Assembly: GCA_012798535.1 (NCBI GenBank)
Contig: JAAZMZ010000063.1
Coordinates: 1 to 64,000, forward strand
Direction: 5' to 3'
Source of the DNA: Leptolinea sp.
Lineage (GTDB): Bacteria > Chloroflexota > Anaerolineae > Anaerolineales > Anaerolineaceae
DNA length: 64,000 nt
Shown here piece after piece: positions 27,663 to 37,798 of this stretch (within the stretch, counting starts at the first letter, position 1; the number at the start of each line of letters is the position of its first letter). Under the pieces are notes generated by a model. That model made no database searches. It was not told the origin of the DNA and saw only the letters and a program-made list of their open reading frames with translations. The position numbers and the translations under genes were made by a program.

Positions 27663-27746
27663 TATTTATTCTCCGTACATCAGATAATACCCGGAACCGA
27701 AGAAAATTCTATCCGTTTTTCCTTCCCAAACCTGTGTTTTTCTGCA

Positions 27747-27755
27747 TGTTATAAT
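27747..27755 (+). promoter_or_regulatory. Extended -10 promoter of the partner-switching operon
   Basis: TGTTATAAT (TG at 27747-27748, TATAAT at 27750-27755), 42 bp before the STAS start. No convincing -35 box. Confidence 0.5.
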
Positions 27756-27796
27756 CATTCCGTTTTCGGTTCGAATGTATTGCGCGGAGGAATCGC

Positions 27797-28132
27797 ATGA
27801 AAATTACCACTAGCCAGTTTAAGCGCTGTGATGTGCTTCATATTACAGACCGGGTGGATAGCTCCACCGCACCGCAAATGAATACCGCCATAGAATCATT
27901 GCTGGAATCAGGCCGATATCACATCATTCTGGATCTGGCAGGTGTGACGTTCATGTCCAGTGCTGGCTTGCGGGTGATGATCAATGCACAAAAGGCATGC
28001 AAACAATACAATCGGGGCCAGGTTGTGCTGGCAGCCGTGCCTGCCAATATTTACTCTGCGCTGGATCTCGCAGGTTTTATTCCTCTGTTCTCTCTGTTTC
28101 CTGATGTCACAACGGCTGTTGGCAGTTTTTAA
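27797..28132 (+). CDS. STAS-domain anti-sigma-factor antagonist
   Basis: 111 residues, a single STAS domain of SpoIIAA/RsbV type. The phosphorylation-site region reads GVTFMSSAGLRVM, with a Ser at the conserved position where DSSG is typical. GGAGG is six bases upstream of the ATG. In partner switching the unphosphorylated protein binds its kinase and releases the kinase's client. It is followed at once by a SpoIIAB-like kinase and a PP2C phosphatase, making a complete three-part switch. Confidence 0.9.
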   Translation: MKITTSQFKRCDVLHITDRVDSSTAPQMNTAIESLLESGRYHIILDLAGVTFMSSAGLRVMINAQKACKQYNRGQVVLAAVPANIYSALDLAGFIPLFSLFPDVTTAVGSF

Positions 28133-28137
28133 GAACC

Positions 28138-28569
28138 TTGAAAAAAAGATTTTTTAAACAAACCTACCGGGCATGTTTTGACTGTCTCTCCGATGTCAGC
28201 CAACTGATCCATCAGGCAGCCAACGCGGCCGGGTTGGATGAACAATCGCTTTATCAGGCGGAAACTGCTGTCGATGAAGCCTGTGCGAATATCATCGAAC
28301 ACGCCTACGGCGGTGAAAATCGAGGGGACATCACAATAGAATGTACGGCAGAAATCGGTGAATTAACGATCAAAATCATGGATCACGGGAAAGCCTTTAA
28401 TCCCAATGAGGTCAGTTATCCTAAACTGGACCTTGCATTGAAAGAAAGACCGGATCGAGGATTGGGTATTTTCTTTATGCGTAGATGGATGGATTCTGTG
28501 CGCTTTGAATTCACAGAAAATCAGGGCAATACGCTTACCATGATAAAGAAAGCCGGGGGAACCTCGTGA
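28138..28569 (+). CDS. SpoIIAB/RsbW-like serine kinase (HATPase_c_2)
   Basis: 143 residues from a TTG start at 28138, five bases after the STAS stop. GHKL ATP-binding boxes: N-box DEACANIIEHAYGG, G1 DHGKAFNP and G2 DRGLGIFFMRRWMD. Such kinases phosphorylate the STAS antagonist and sequester a sigma factor or another target. No sigma factor is nearby, so the output is unknown. It overlaps the phosphatase gene by 4 nt (GTGA). Confidence 0.9.
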   Translation: MKKRFFKQTYRACFDCLSDVSQLIHQAANAAGLDEQSLYQAETAVDEACANIIEHAYGGENRGDITIECTAEIGELTIKIMDHGKAFNPNEVSYPKLDLALKERPDRGLGIFFMRRWMDSVRFEFTENQGNTLTMIKKAGGTS

Positions 28570-31500
28570 AGAATCCGATCGAGAATTCCCTTCTGAATTA
28601 TCCTGACTGGAAGCGGTTTATCGAATCGGCAGAAACATTGCTTAAAAAGAAAACCCTTCAAGAGCAATCAACCTTCCTTGTAGAACAGATGGAAGAATTG
28701 TTCCATTTAAAAGCGACCATCTGGTTTGCGCATCCATTATTCCCATTACCTGGTGAGGACATCCCCGACCTGGTCGATGCGAAGGCGGGTCTGGATACGC
28801 TGGTGATGGACACATTCGCAGATCATCTGCCGCATTTTGCCTATCCGAATAGTGTAAGTCCTTCGAAGTTGGATAATCAGGTCGATCTTCTGAGAGCCGC
28901 GCTGCCATTGATTTGCGAAGACCTCTTCCTGGGGATAACGCTAGTCAGTCCGATTGATAGTCAGACATTCTCCATACAGGTAATCACGCTGATCACAACC
29001 TTTCTCTCTCTGTGTGCCATGCCGATCGAAATTCATCGCCTGGGAGCATTGAAGAACTGGAGAATGGGTCAGATCTCCATTGTTAATGAGGTCTCTGATA
29101 AGATCACCAGCATTACGGATATTGACCAGCTTTGTGCTCAGATTACAAATGCAATAGAAGAGAAGCTGCACTACTACTATGTAGCCATCTACACCTATGA
29201 GTATGATAACTCATTGATCTGCCGTTCCAGCGCGTCATCTGAATTTGAGATCGGGAAGGCTCCACGGGTGGCAGTCCATATAAATGAAGGGGTGATCGGT
29301 TGGGCGGCAAAACACAGGCAGGAGATGTTTCTGGCAGATGTCTGTCAGAATTCTATTTTTAAGTCTTGTGATCAATTGCCGGATACTCAATCAGAAGTTG
29401 CCATTCCTTTAATGATCGGTGACCGCGTACTGGGTGTTTTAGATGTGCAATCCGATAGACAACAGACATTTCATGAGATGGATCTGGTCGTTTTGCGTAC
29501 CATGGCAGACAATATTGCCATTGCCGTCGAAAGCGCGCATCTTTTCAGCGGATTGAAAAGTCGAAAAGATCAGATCACTACAGTCTTTGAGATTTCGCAT
29601 GCCCTGTCATCGATCCTTGACCTGGATACCCTGCTCAATGCGGTGGTGACCACCATCCAGCAAAGGTATCAATATTTGCAGGTCAATATATATACGGTAC
29701 ATAAAGGAAGAGGGAGGATCATCTTTCAGACGGGTACCGGCGAACACAGCCAGGAATACCGCGATGCCTATCTTACTTTTGATATTCAAGATAAACAAGG
29801 GATTCTGCCCTGGGTGGCACGTGAGAGCAGGACGTTTATCTCGAATGATGTGACGCATGAACCGCAATACCGGCTTCCAAAATTCATGCATTCATCCACA
29901 CAATCAGAGATTGCCATTCCTCTTCAGGCAGCCGGCGAAGTGGTCGGAATTCTGGATATTCACAGCGACCAAAAGAATGCCTTCGATGAAAGCGATACCT
30001 TCTTTTTCGAAGCGCTCTCCGCGGGAATTGCTACTTCCATCCGTAATGCCACATTATTTCGAGCCGAGCAATTCCGCCGGCAGGTGGCGGAAAGCGTGCG
30101 TGATATCGCCGGTATTCTTTCCACCGGATCATCTCTACAGGAATTGATGGATAGAATACTGGAGAAACTCCACGAGACCCTGCCCTGTGATGCCATGTCT
30201 ATCTGGCTGACTTCTAGTGGTGAGATTGTGACCAATCAGTTGACTCTGGCAGCTTCACGGGGAATCCATGCAGACCAGCTGCCCCGTCTGCTTCACACTG
30301 ATGACACGAATAGTCACTGGATATGGAATGCAGTGCATTCAGATCAACCGGTGATCCGCAACAAGGATGATGCCAGAGGTCCGCTGGGTGAGGTCTTGAA
30401 CTTACCGGATAATTATTCGGCCATTGCCGCTCCTCTGCGTGCCGGTGGTAAGGTTATGGGACTTATCACTCTGGTCCATCACCAGCCAGATCGCTATGGT
30501 TCGGAATCAAGATTGATCACCCAGACCTTCGCCGGTTACGCTGCAGTGGCTATTCTAAATAACCGTCTGTTTTCATCGGTGAGCGAGCAAGCCTGGGTTT
30601 CGGCCGTCCTTCTGAAGGTTGCCGAAGCCAATAAAGAAGCTCGATCCGTGGAAGACCTGTCAGCAAAGACAGTCAGGGTAATTACAGAATTAATCGGCTG
30701 TTCAACGTGCGCGATATACACCCACAATCAGGCATTGAATATATATGAAAGGCAGGCAACCCACGGTTTCTTACCTGACTCATATCCCGTGAAAGTTCTA
30801 CCTGAAGATCAACCGGCCTTTTTATTTTCCGGGAAACTTCATTCTCCGATTGCCGCCAGTTTCTCCCATGGTGAATTTCAACCAGGTGGTAAAAACAATC
30901 ATCCAAGCGGAGTGATCCTTCCACTGATCATTCGAAATCAAAATCTGGGAATGCTGTGGGTGGGGAACTCAGACTGCCGTGAACCGATCTCTGGAGACAT
31001 TCTGCATGTTCTGACCGGGATTAGCGACCAGACCGCCACGGCAATTGAGAATCTCCAATTGATAGAAAACCAACAGCAGGACGCCTATATTTCCGCCGCG
31101 TTACTTCAGGTGGCACAAACGCTGGGACCTCTGAATGATGTGAATGCCATCATGCACTGTGTGCTTCACCTGCTTCCCATCCTCACGGGTATTGAAACGG
31201 CGGCATTCTATATGCAAAGCCCAAATTTCGAAGGATATCTGCCCGTAACTGCCTCGATTGGTATTAACAACGATTCCCTGCGGGCGATGGGAACACAACT
31301 CTTTGCGGGTGATTTCCCTTTGCTGGATTTACTGACGGAACACAAAGCTGCATTGCTCGCGCCGATAAATTATCACCAGCGGACCTGCAGTCAATGGACA
31401 TCGGTGAAACAGTTCTACCGCTCAAAAGATGCTATCAGCCAAAAACCTCAGGAAGGTGGCTGGTTGATTGGAATACCCTTGATGGAAAAAGGGGAGGTTT

Positions 31501-32366
31501 TTGGCTCACTGGTGATACTTGAAAAACCCTATTCCGGAAACATGCTGGATAAGCGTCTTGATCTACTGGCGGGGATAGGGCGGCAGACAGCCGCAGCTAT
31601 TCAAAACGAGAGAATCCAGAATGAACAGCTCGAAAATGAAAAATTGCAGCAGGAATTCCATTTCGCCCGCGATATCCAGCAAACATTTCTCCCCCGCCAA
31701 TTACCCCTTGTAAAGGGATGGGATGTTGCCAGCCTCTGGCAGCCCGCCAATCAGGTAGCCGGCGATTTTTTTGATTTCTTTATTCCCCATCCGGATACTT
31801 TCTGCGCGGTCATCGCAGATGTAAGTGATAAAGGTATGCCGGCTGCGCTCTATATGACAGTCACTCGAACCCTTATTCGGTCTTTCGCGCAAGAAAATCT
31901 GCCGCCAGGTGAGATATTCAAGAAAGTGAATGATCTTCTCTTGCAGGATAATCCCACCGGTATGTTCGTAACCTCGACGATCATCATTGGTAACCGACAT
32001 TCTGGCACGGTGCAATATGCCAACGCCGGTCATAATCCACCGGTGTTTTGCGGAAGAAACCTGGATATCCGGGAACTTCCCAAAGGACAGACCGCGCTGG
32101 GTGTCATAGAAGGGCAGAATTATCAGAACCATAACGTCGATATCCAACCGGATTCGTTTTTGATCCTTTATACGGACGGTGTGACAGACACATTATCTCC
32201 ATCCGGAGAGGTCTATTCGCTGAAAGGTCTATCCCGCCTGATATCATCGACCCGGTTGAACAGGGCTGCTAATCTGGCTTCCGCGCTCGAAAATGATCTG
32301 ATGCAATTTCGCGCCGGGCTGACCTGTGTGGATGATATCACAGCGCTTATTTTGCATCGTCTTTAG
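28566..32366 (+). CDS. Multi-GAF PP2C-type serine phosphatase (SpoIIE/RsbU-like)
   Basis: 1266 residues from GTG 28566. About five to six GAF or GAF-like modules fill residues ~30-1000 (clear ones near 180-320, 335-490, 510-665, 690-830). A coiled coil (residues ~1010-1040, FHFARDIQQTFLP) leads to the PP2C domain with AGDFFDF, IADVSDKGMPAALYM, YANAGHNPP, LYTDGVTD and DDITALI, so the metal-binding Asp residues are present. It should dephosphorylate the STAS protein upstream in response to signals read by the GAFs. No transmembrane segments. Confidence 0.9.
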   Translation: MKNPIENSLLNYPDWKRFIESAETLLKKKTLQEQSTFLVEQMEELFHLKATIWFAHPLFPLPGEDIPDLVDAKAGLDTLVMDTFADHLPHFAYPNSVSPSKLDNQVDLLRAALPLICEDLFLGITLVSPIDSQTFSIQVITLITTFLSLCAMPIEIHRLGALKNWRMGQISIVNEVSDKITSITDIDQLCAQITNAIEEKLHYYYVAIYTYEYDNSLICRSSASSEFEIGKAPRVAVHINEGVIGWAAKHRQEMFLADVCQNSIFKSCDQLPDTQSEVAIPLMIGDRVLGVLDVQSDRQQTFHEMDLVVLRTMADNIAIAVESAHLFSGLKSRKDQITTVFEISHALSSILDLDTLLNAVVTTIQQRYQYLQVNIYTVHKGRGRIIFQTGTGEHSQEYRDAYLTFDIQDKQGILPWVARESRTFISNDVTHEPQYRLPKFMHSSTQSEIAIPLQAAGEVVGILDIHSDQKNAFDESDTFFFEALSAGIATSIRNATLFRAEQFRRQVAESVRDIAGILSTGSSLQELMDRILEKLHETLPCDAMSIWLTSSGEIVTNQLTLAASRGIHADQLPRLLHTDDTNSHWIWNAVHSDQPVIRNKDDARGPLGEVLNLPDNYSAIAAPLRAGGKVMGLITLVHHQPDRYGSESRLITQTFAGYAAVAILNNRLFSSVSEQAWVSAVLLKVAEANKEARSVEDLSAKTVRVITELIGCSTCAIYTHNQALNIYERQATHGFLPDSYPVKVLPEDQPAFLFSGKLHSPIAASFSHGEFQPGGKNNHPSGVILPLIIRNQNLGMLWVGNSDCREPISGDILHVLTGISDQTATAIENLQLIENQQQDAYISAALLQVAQTLGPLNDVNAIMHCVLHLLPILTGIETAAFYMQSPNFEGYLPVTASIGINNDSLRAMGTQLFAGDFPLLDLLTEHKAALLAPINYHQRTCSQWTSVKQFYRSKDAISQKPQEGGWLIGIPLMEKGEVFGSLVILEKPYSGNMLDKRLDLLAGIGRQTAAAIQNERIQNEQLENEKLQQEFHFARDIQQTFLPRQLPLVKGWDVASLWQPANQVAGDFFDFFIPHPDTFCAVIADVSDKGMPAALYMTVTRTLIRSFAQENLPPGEIFKKVNDLLLQDNPTGMFVTSTIIIGNRHSGTVQYANAGHNPPVFCGRNLDIRELPKGQTALGVIEGQNYQNHNVDIQPDSFLILYTDGVTDTLSPSGEVYSLKGLSRLISSTRLNRAANLASALENDLMQFRAGLTCVDDITALILHRL

Positions 32367-32399
32367 TCAGAACCATCTTATCGATACGGAGAGTTATTG

Positions 32400-33056
32400 A
32401 TGAATACATCGTGTGCCATACTGTGGGATCTGGATGGGGTTATAGTTGATTCGGCCGACCTGCATTATCGATCATTCAAGATCGTGCTTGCCAATCACGG
32501 ATTTGACTTCACCTATGAGACATTCCTCAAATCTTTCGGACGCAATAATGATTCCGTGCTCGAAGTCTCTATTGGAAGAAAGCCGGAAGAAAAATTGAGG
32601 CAGGATGTGAATTTTGAAAAAGAAGAATGGTACTGTCAGAATATTCCGGGAAACCTGAAACTTTTCCCTGCAGCAGAGTTCTGGTTGCAGTGGTTTCGAA
32701 ACCATCAGATTCCACAAGCAATTGCCTCTTCTGCTCCAATGGAAAATATCACTCTTTCATTGAATGAATTTCATTTAGCCAATTTCTTTGATGCTGTGGT
32801 TAGCGGCAACCGGATCGTCGGGAAACCCGATCCGAAAGTCTTTCTCAGAGCAGCCGCGGCGCTGGAAACAGCACCGGAAAAATGTATCGTCTTTGAAGAT
32901 TCTATGGCCGGAATGCAGGGTGCGCTGGCAGCTGGAATGAGCTGTATCACCGTAGCCACCACCCACCCCATCGGTGAATTTGAAAATGCCACCATTGCGT
33001 TGCAGAGTCTATCTGATTTGAAAGAAGAGCAGGTGCTTTCCCTGATCGACCGTTAG
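32400..33056 (+). CDS. HAD-superfamily phosphatase / beta-phosphoglucomutase-like
   Basis: 218 residues from ATG 32400 (GGAG upstream; a TTG one codon earlier is less likely). HAD motif I is WDLDGVIVDS, motif II SSAP, motif III with Lys in GKPDPKVF and motif IV VFEDSMAGMQGALAAG. A helical cap is inserted after motif I (subclass I), typical of sugar-phosphate phosphatases and beta-phosphoglucomutases. Substrate unknown. It starts 33 nt after the phosphatase gene and could be cotranscribed. Confidence 0.85.
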   Translation: MNTSCAILWDLDGVIVDSADLHYRSFKIVLANHGFDFTYETFLKSFGRNNDSVLEVSIGRKPEEKLRQDVNFEKEEWYCQNIPGNLKLFPAAEFWLQWFRNHQIPQAIASSAPMENITLSLNEFHLANFFDAVVSGNRIVGKPDPKVFLRAAAALETAPEKCIVFEDSMAGMQGALAAGMSCITVATTHPIGEFENATIALQSLSDLKEEQVLSLIDR

Positions 33057-33511
33057 GGTCTGGAACGATCACCAAAGAATAACAACGACCATACCTGCCA
33101 GTTTTCCAGAACTACCATGGTCGGGGTTGGCTGGATAGTTGGAACCACCGTGTATCCAGGCTGGGGAAGCGGGATGATCACCTTGTCTCCGCTCTGTGAC
33201 AGGTTGTTGTCCTCTCGTGCCCATTCTTCCACCGCGGATTCGGATGTGGCATAGGCGATCTGTTTGTGGAGCGCCCTTTCAGTCGCCTGAAGATTCTGAA
33301 CCTGAGTTCGCATCTGATCCCGCTGGTTGGTCAACGTATACAACTCACCGATGCGCCTGTTCAGGTCAAGAAATAATAAAAGCATAAAGATAATGAAAAC
33401 GCCCAGTAGCCATTGACGTCTGTTTTGCCAGATAATCGCCAGTAATTTCTTCAAGATAGTTACCCGAGGTGGTTTTTCGTAAAACTGTGCAATTATCTTA
33501 CCAGTGTTCAT
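33053..33511 (-). CDS. FtsB/DivIC-like septum-formation protein
   Basis: 152 residues: cytoplasmic N-terminus, one transmembrane helix at ~35-52 (WLLGVFIIFMLLLFLDL), a coiled coil at ~55-92, and a C-terminal segment with VEEWAREDNNLSQSGDKVIIP, the pattern typical of FtsB/DivIC proteins. The Pro/Thr-rich C-terminal tail is longer than usual. Such proteins link FtsL and FtsQ in the divisome. Identity rests on fold pattern rather than strong sequence motifs. The gene overlaps the HAD gene's 3' end by 4 nt, convergently. Confidence 0.75.
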   Translation of the reverse strand: MNTGKIIAQFYEKPPRVTILKKLLAIIWQNRRQWLLGVFIIFMLLLFLDLNRRIGELYTLTNQRDQMRTQVQNLQATERALHKQIAYATSESAVEEWAREDNNLSQSGDKVIIPLPQPGYTVVPTIQPTPTMVVLENWQVWSLLFFGDRSRP

Positions 33512-33519
33512 TCACAAAG

Positions 33520-33547
33520 AAAAGACCCCGTCATTGCGGGGTCTTTT
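33520..33547 (-). terminator. Terminator downstream of tRNA-Leu
   Basis: 11-bp arms AAAAGACCCCG (33520-33530) and CGGGGTCTTTT (33537-33547) with a 6-nt loop. It is symmetric, with T-runs both ways, and lies just after the tRNA-Leu 3' end on the minus strand. Confidence 0.85.
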
Positions 33548-33550
33548 CAC

Positions 33551-33637
<87 letters not shown>

Positions 33638-33654
33638 ACATCTGGCTGGCAAGT

Positions 33655-33682
33655 ATTTTATCCGAAAAGGGACATTTGTCAA
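33655..33682 (-). promoter_or_regulatory. Sigma-70-type promoter of tRNA-Leu
   Basis: Minus strand: -35 TTGACA (33677-33682), 16-nt spacer, -10 TAAAAT (33655-33660), 17 nt before the tRNA 5' end. Confidence 0.78.
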
Positions 33683-33764
33683 CCTTTGGGTGATAGCAGT
33701 TTTATCCCTATTACCAGAAACACATATACGCATTAATTTTGAAGATGCAAGGTACAATTAATTG

Positions 33765-34481
33765 ATGAGTTCCCCCCTCCCCTCCCCACAGGAAAAACGG
33801 ACCTATATCCAGCAGATGTTCTCCAGAATAGCCTCGCATTATGATCTGATGAACAGGCTGATTTCTTTTGGCATGGATAATATGTGGAGAGAGAAGGCGG
33901 TTGAAGTCTTACACCCGGATGATGCCGGCCGCTACCTGGATATCGGTGCGGGAACCGGCGATCTTTCGCTGGAGATCAGATATCGCGCCGCAGATGCCAC
34001 CATCATTGCGCTTGACCTGACTCAGGAGATGGTGAGCGTGGGAAGACGAAAGACCAACCAGACAGGAATTCTCTGGGTGGTGGCTGATGCCCAGGCATTG
34101 CCATTCGAGAACGGCATTTTTTCCGGGATCATCTCTGGATATCTGCTGAGAAATGTGACCGATATTACACAAACCCTGAAAGAACAATGGCGGGTGTTGA
34201 TTCCCGGTGGTCAGACTGTCTCACTCGATACTACCCCTCCGGGAAGAAATGCCCTGCTGCCCTTTCTGTATGTATATTATCGATGGATCATTCCGATGCT
34301 TGGCCTGTTCGTCAGCGGTGATGTTGAAGCCTATACGTATTTGCCAGAATCCACTCGCAGACATAATACGGCAGAGATATTGGCTCTGACTCTGGCAGAA
34401 GCCGGTTTTCAATCACCGCGCTTCACCAAATTAATGTTAGGAACTATGGCAATTCACACAGCCTGCAAGCCTGTTGATTGA
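33765..34481 (+). CDS. menG: UbiE/MenG-type quinone methyltransferase
   Basis: 238 residues from ATG 33765 (TTG one codon earlier). N-terminal VQQMFSRIA-like segment YIQQMFSRIASHYDLMNRLISFGMD is the UbiE/COQ5 signature 1 region; SAM motif I is YLDIGAGTGDLSLE; FSGIISGYLLRNVTD is signature 2. In UbiE the latter usually reads GLRNV; here it is YLLRNV. The enzyme C-methylates demethylmenaquinone or the ubiquinone precursor. menG is used because Chloroflexota make menaquinone; the specificity is inferred. Confidence 0.82.
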   Translation: MSSPLPSPQEKRTYIQQMFSRIASHYDLMNRLISFGMDNMWREKAVEVLHPDDAGRYLDIGAGTGDLSLEIRYRAADATIIALDLTQEMVSVGRRKTNQTGILWVVADAQALPFENGIFSGIISGYLLRNVTDITQTLKEQWRVLIPGGQTVSLDTTPPGRNALLPFLYVYYRWIIPMLGLFVSGDVEAYTYLPESTRRHNTAEILALTLAEAGFQSPRFTKLMLGTMAIHTACKPVD

Positions 34482-34497
34482 CGGGGAACTACGTGGA

Positions 34498-37400
34498 TCA
34501 ATCCGTTATCTCATCTGAAGCCGGGTTTTTGGCAGGGTCAGTTTGATTGATCATCTCAAGGAATAAATCCACCAGTCGTGGATCAAACAGTACCGATTTA
34601 TTATCCATCAGGTATTTGGTGACTGTCTGCCTATCCCAGCCTTTTCGATAAGGCCGGTCGGATGACAGAGCGTCCCAGACATCCACAATAGTAAATATTC
34701 TGGCTGATAATGGAATTTCCTTGCCTTTTAGTCCGCGTGGATAACCGCTTCCATCCCAGTGTTCATGGTGAGCATAGGGAACTTCCAGAGAATCCTTGAG
34801 ATAGGGAATGGTGGAAAGAAGATCATATGCCATCACGGGGTGTTGCCGCATGATCTTCCATTCTTCTTCATTCAAGGCGCCGGGCTTTAATAGAATGCGA
34901 TCAGGGATGCCCATTTTCCCGATGTCGTGCAGCAGCACACCCCGTTTGAAACTGTCCATTCTGGATTGAGGCAATCTCGCTTTCTTTGCCAGTTTACAGG
35001 CCAGGACCATTACCCGATCGCTGTGACCTTTCGTCTCTTCATCCCTCAACTCCAGAGCTTTTGACCAACCGGCAATGGTACTTTCATAGGCCTGATTCAG
35101 TTCGCTGTAAGCCAGTTCTTCATTGGCAATCAAAGTGATATTTTCAATCGCGATGGAGGTTTGACCGGCCAGCGTATGGAAGTAATCGTTCCATTCCTGG
35201 TCTGTGGGAATGGCCTTTCTGGAAAACACCTCCATATACCCGATGATTCTTTTGTTCACCACCAGTGGAAGGATTGCATGGTGCAATGCCTTTCCCGAAG
35301 TGGAATCGAACGGCAGGATCTGATTGATCAATTCGAGTTTCTTCGTGGAAAATGGCTGCCGGAGATTCTGTCTCAGTAAAGCGGCCTGTAGTTCCAGCGT
35401 TCTGTACACAATTGGTTCTTCTAATGTATCGATTCTGGAGACACAGGCCTGCGCCAGATTATCCGCAGGTAGTTTGGCCAGGGTGATTGCTCCATCCATT
35501 TTTAGTTGGTCCACAGCTATGGAACAGATCATCTCAAGGGTCTTTTCAGGATCGGTTCTTTCCATGATCGTGGCATCGATCTTTCGAAGGCTGGCAAGTT
35601 TCATTAACTCATGATTGATCTTCTCGAGAGCGGCCTTTTCTTCAGTAATATCATGCGTGATCAGTCCAACCCGGTATTTGTGATCTACACGGATTATGAA
35701 CAACGTAAATTCAACCGTGCGTTGTTCACCACCGGCAGACAGGATCGGCATCTCGATCGGCGTGTTTTGATACTTTGATGCACCTGTTGACAACGCCCGT
35801 CGGATTTCCTTTCCAATTTTCTTATAGTCAAAAGATGAGGATTCATAGATTTTATAAAGAGAATCATTCTCCCAGATTGATTTCCCGATCACGTCTTCGG
35901 CCGGAACACCGGTAATCAATTCATTACCGCGATTCCACTCAATGATCACTCCATCTTTATCGATGAGCACCAAACCATCGGTCATCTGTTGCACAGTTGT
36001 GCGGAATTTCTCTTCGCTGTGGCGGATTTCTTCGATAGCCCGGTTCTTATCTGTCACATCCCTGATCGATCCCAGGATATACCGCCGCTTTTCTTTTTCA
36101 TCCGGCAGCCAGTCGAGGATCACAGAAAGGCAGCGAATTTCTCCATCCGGTCGTTCTATATGATATTCAAGTTTCTGGGTCTCGCCCGTTTCAGTGGATT
36201 TCTTGATAATCTCCATGAACCGGTCGCGGTCTTCCGGAACGATGAGTGAAAGATATTCATCCATTCCAGGTGGAGAGCTATTTCTGTCCCGCTTGAAGAT
36301 TTCATAGAGCCCCTGTGACCAGGTGACTTCCCGGGTCTTAAGATCAAAGGAATAATTACCGTAGAGCCCCATACCTTCGGCCTGTTCATTCATCACCTGG
36401 TTTCTTCTCAACTCACGCTCAATGAATTTGCGTTCTTGAATATCCCGAACCGCAGCCAGGACAACCATCTGTCCATACCATGTTACAGTCCGAATGGCAA
36501 TTTCCACAAAGAATTCTTTTCCTGTATCCATTCTTCTCACACGGTACTCGAAAACCGGCGATTCTCCATTCAAGGCCTTTTCCCAGAGTTTTCTATTTTC
36601 TTCCTCGAGAAATTCACCCTCTGCAGAGATTTCAGTAAGATGCGTTCCGATCAGTTCATCACGCCCACACCCGAACATATCTTTCACGCGATCATTCGTT
36701 TCGATAATGACACCATCGGTGGTATGAATGATGATCACATCCGACATGGCATTGAAAACCGCCCGGAGGTTCATTTCTGAATCCGCAAGCTTTGTTTGAA
36801 TACTCCCCCGTTTGATGATCTCAGTTTCCAGACGCTTTCCGGTGGAACGGATTCTGAGAAGCGAATTCAGACTCAACAGAATCACCACCATGGCGAGCAG
36901 ACTGGTTATCGTTGTCGCCTGTTTAATCGACATAGATTGAGCTTCATAATATAAGCGCAGGTATTTACCGGTTCCTATGACACATTCCAGTTCAGGAATA
37001 TCGATCACATAGGATAGTTTTTCTTCCTCTACTTCCTTATTGGGAGGTTTATATTGATAGGTTACAAACCCGCCTTCTTTACCCGATTTCGCTGTTTTGA
37101 TCAGATCACGGATAAGATATACTCCGTTAACATCCTGCATGTCCCATTGATTTGTGTTTTCCAGCCAGGGCTGGTATGGCTGCACCAGAATTTGCCCGCC
37201 GTAATCGATCAGGAAGATATAATTTTCTCCATATCGATCTTTATACGTCATACTTCGGATTTTTGAAATGACATTTATTTGCGTTTCTTCTCTGGATAAC
37301 TTTCCCGAGCGCAGATCTGCGATATCTTTTTCGATCGAATTCCGGCTCAGTGTGGTCAATTCGATCAACTCGCCTTCGATTTTTTGCTTTTCGAACGTCT

Positions 37401-37530
37401 TTGAAGACTCGATGGAATAATTTAAATAGAGAATTATGCCGATGATCACCACAAAGGCAATACCCAGAGTCTGAATAATCGCAAAACGGATCGATTTTTT
37501 AGTTTCGTCAACTTCAGGTATGTTCTGCAT
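34498..37530 (-). CDS. Membrane sensor with Cache, PAS, GAF and HD-GYP domains
   Basis: About 1010 residues from ATG 37530; ATG 37605 is possible but lacks a ribosome site. TM1 at ~15-37, an extracytoplasmic Cache-type domain (~40-200, with YIFLIDYGGQILVQPYQPW and GGFVTYQYKPP), TM2 at ~205-228, three PAS domains (~245-615), a GAF (~635-795), and an HD-GYP domain at the C-terminus: HSDRV, LLHDIGKMGIPD and HHEHWDGSGYPRG. HD-GYP domains hydrolyse cyclic di-GMP. It is probably a receptor that lowers c-di-GMP when its ligand or redox signal changes. Monocistronic. Confidence 0.9.
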   Translation of the reverse strand: MQNIPEVDETKKSIRFAIIQTLGIAFVVIIGIILYLNYSIESSKTFEKQKIEGELIELTTLSRNSIEKDIADLRSGKLSREETQINVISKIRSMTYKDRYGENYIFLIDYGGQILVQPYQPWLENTNQWDMQDVNGVYLIRDLIKTAKSGKEGGFVTYQYKPPNKEVEEEKLSYVIDIPELECVIGTGKYLRLYYEAQSMSIKQATTITSLLAMVVILLSLNSLLRIRSTGKRLETEIIKRGSIQTKLADSEMNLRAVFNAMSDVIIIHTTDGVIIETNDRVKDMFGCGRDELIGTHLTEISAEGEFLEEENRKLWEKALNGESPVFEYRVRRMDTGKEFFVEIAIRTVTWYGQMVVLAAVRDIQERKFIERELRRNQVMNEQAEGMGLYGNYSFDLKTREVTWSQGLYEIFKRDRNSSPPGMDEYLSLIVPEDRDRFMEIIKKSTETGETQKLEYHIERPDGEIRCLSVILDWLPDEKEKRRYILGSIRDVTDKNRAIEEIRHSEEKFRTTVQQMTDGLVLIDKDGVIIEWNRGNELITGVPAEDVIGKSIWENDSLYKIYESSSFDYKKIGKEIRRALSTGASKYQNTPIEMPILSAGGEQRTVEFTLFIIRVDHKYRVGLITHDITEEKAALEKINHELMKLASLRKIDATIMERTDPEKTLEMICSIAVDQLKMDGAITLAKLPADNLAQACVSRIDTLEEPIVYRTLELQAALLRQNLRQPFSTKKLELINQILPFDSTSGKALHHAILPLVVNKRIIGYMEVFSRKAIPTDQEWNDYFHTLAGQTSIAIENITLIANEELAYSELNQAYESTIAGWSKALELRDEETKGHSDRVMVLACKLAKKARLPQSRMDSFKRGVLLHDIGKMGIPDRILLKPGALNEEEWKIMRQHPVMAYDLLSTIPYLKDSLEVPYAHHEHWDGSGYPRGLKGKEIPLSARIFTIVDVWDALSSDRPYRKGWDRQTVTKYLMDNKSVLFDPRLVDLFLEMINQTDPAKNPASDEITD

Positions 37531-37798
37531 CGCGTCGGTATATTCCAGAAACTTCACCTTTAAACGAATCGTTTTTCGGCTGAAAACCGAAAAATAAAAA
37601 ACCATTGAATTTATTCTTTGTTAGCATCGGTATTCGAGAAACTCCAATGGTCTATTGACCCATATTAACGGTGTAAATAGGCTAATACCATAAAAACTTT
37701 CTAAAATTGAATTTCGACCTGATTTGACTAAATAAATCGGCAACACAGGCAATACTTATATATTGCCAGAAGAAGGATTTGCCACATTTGCGCCACGG

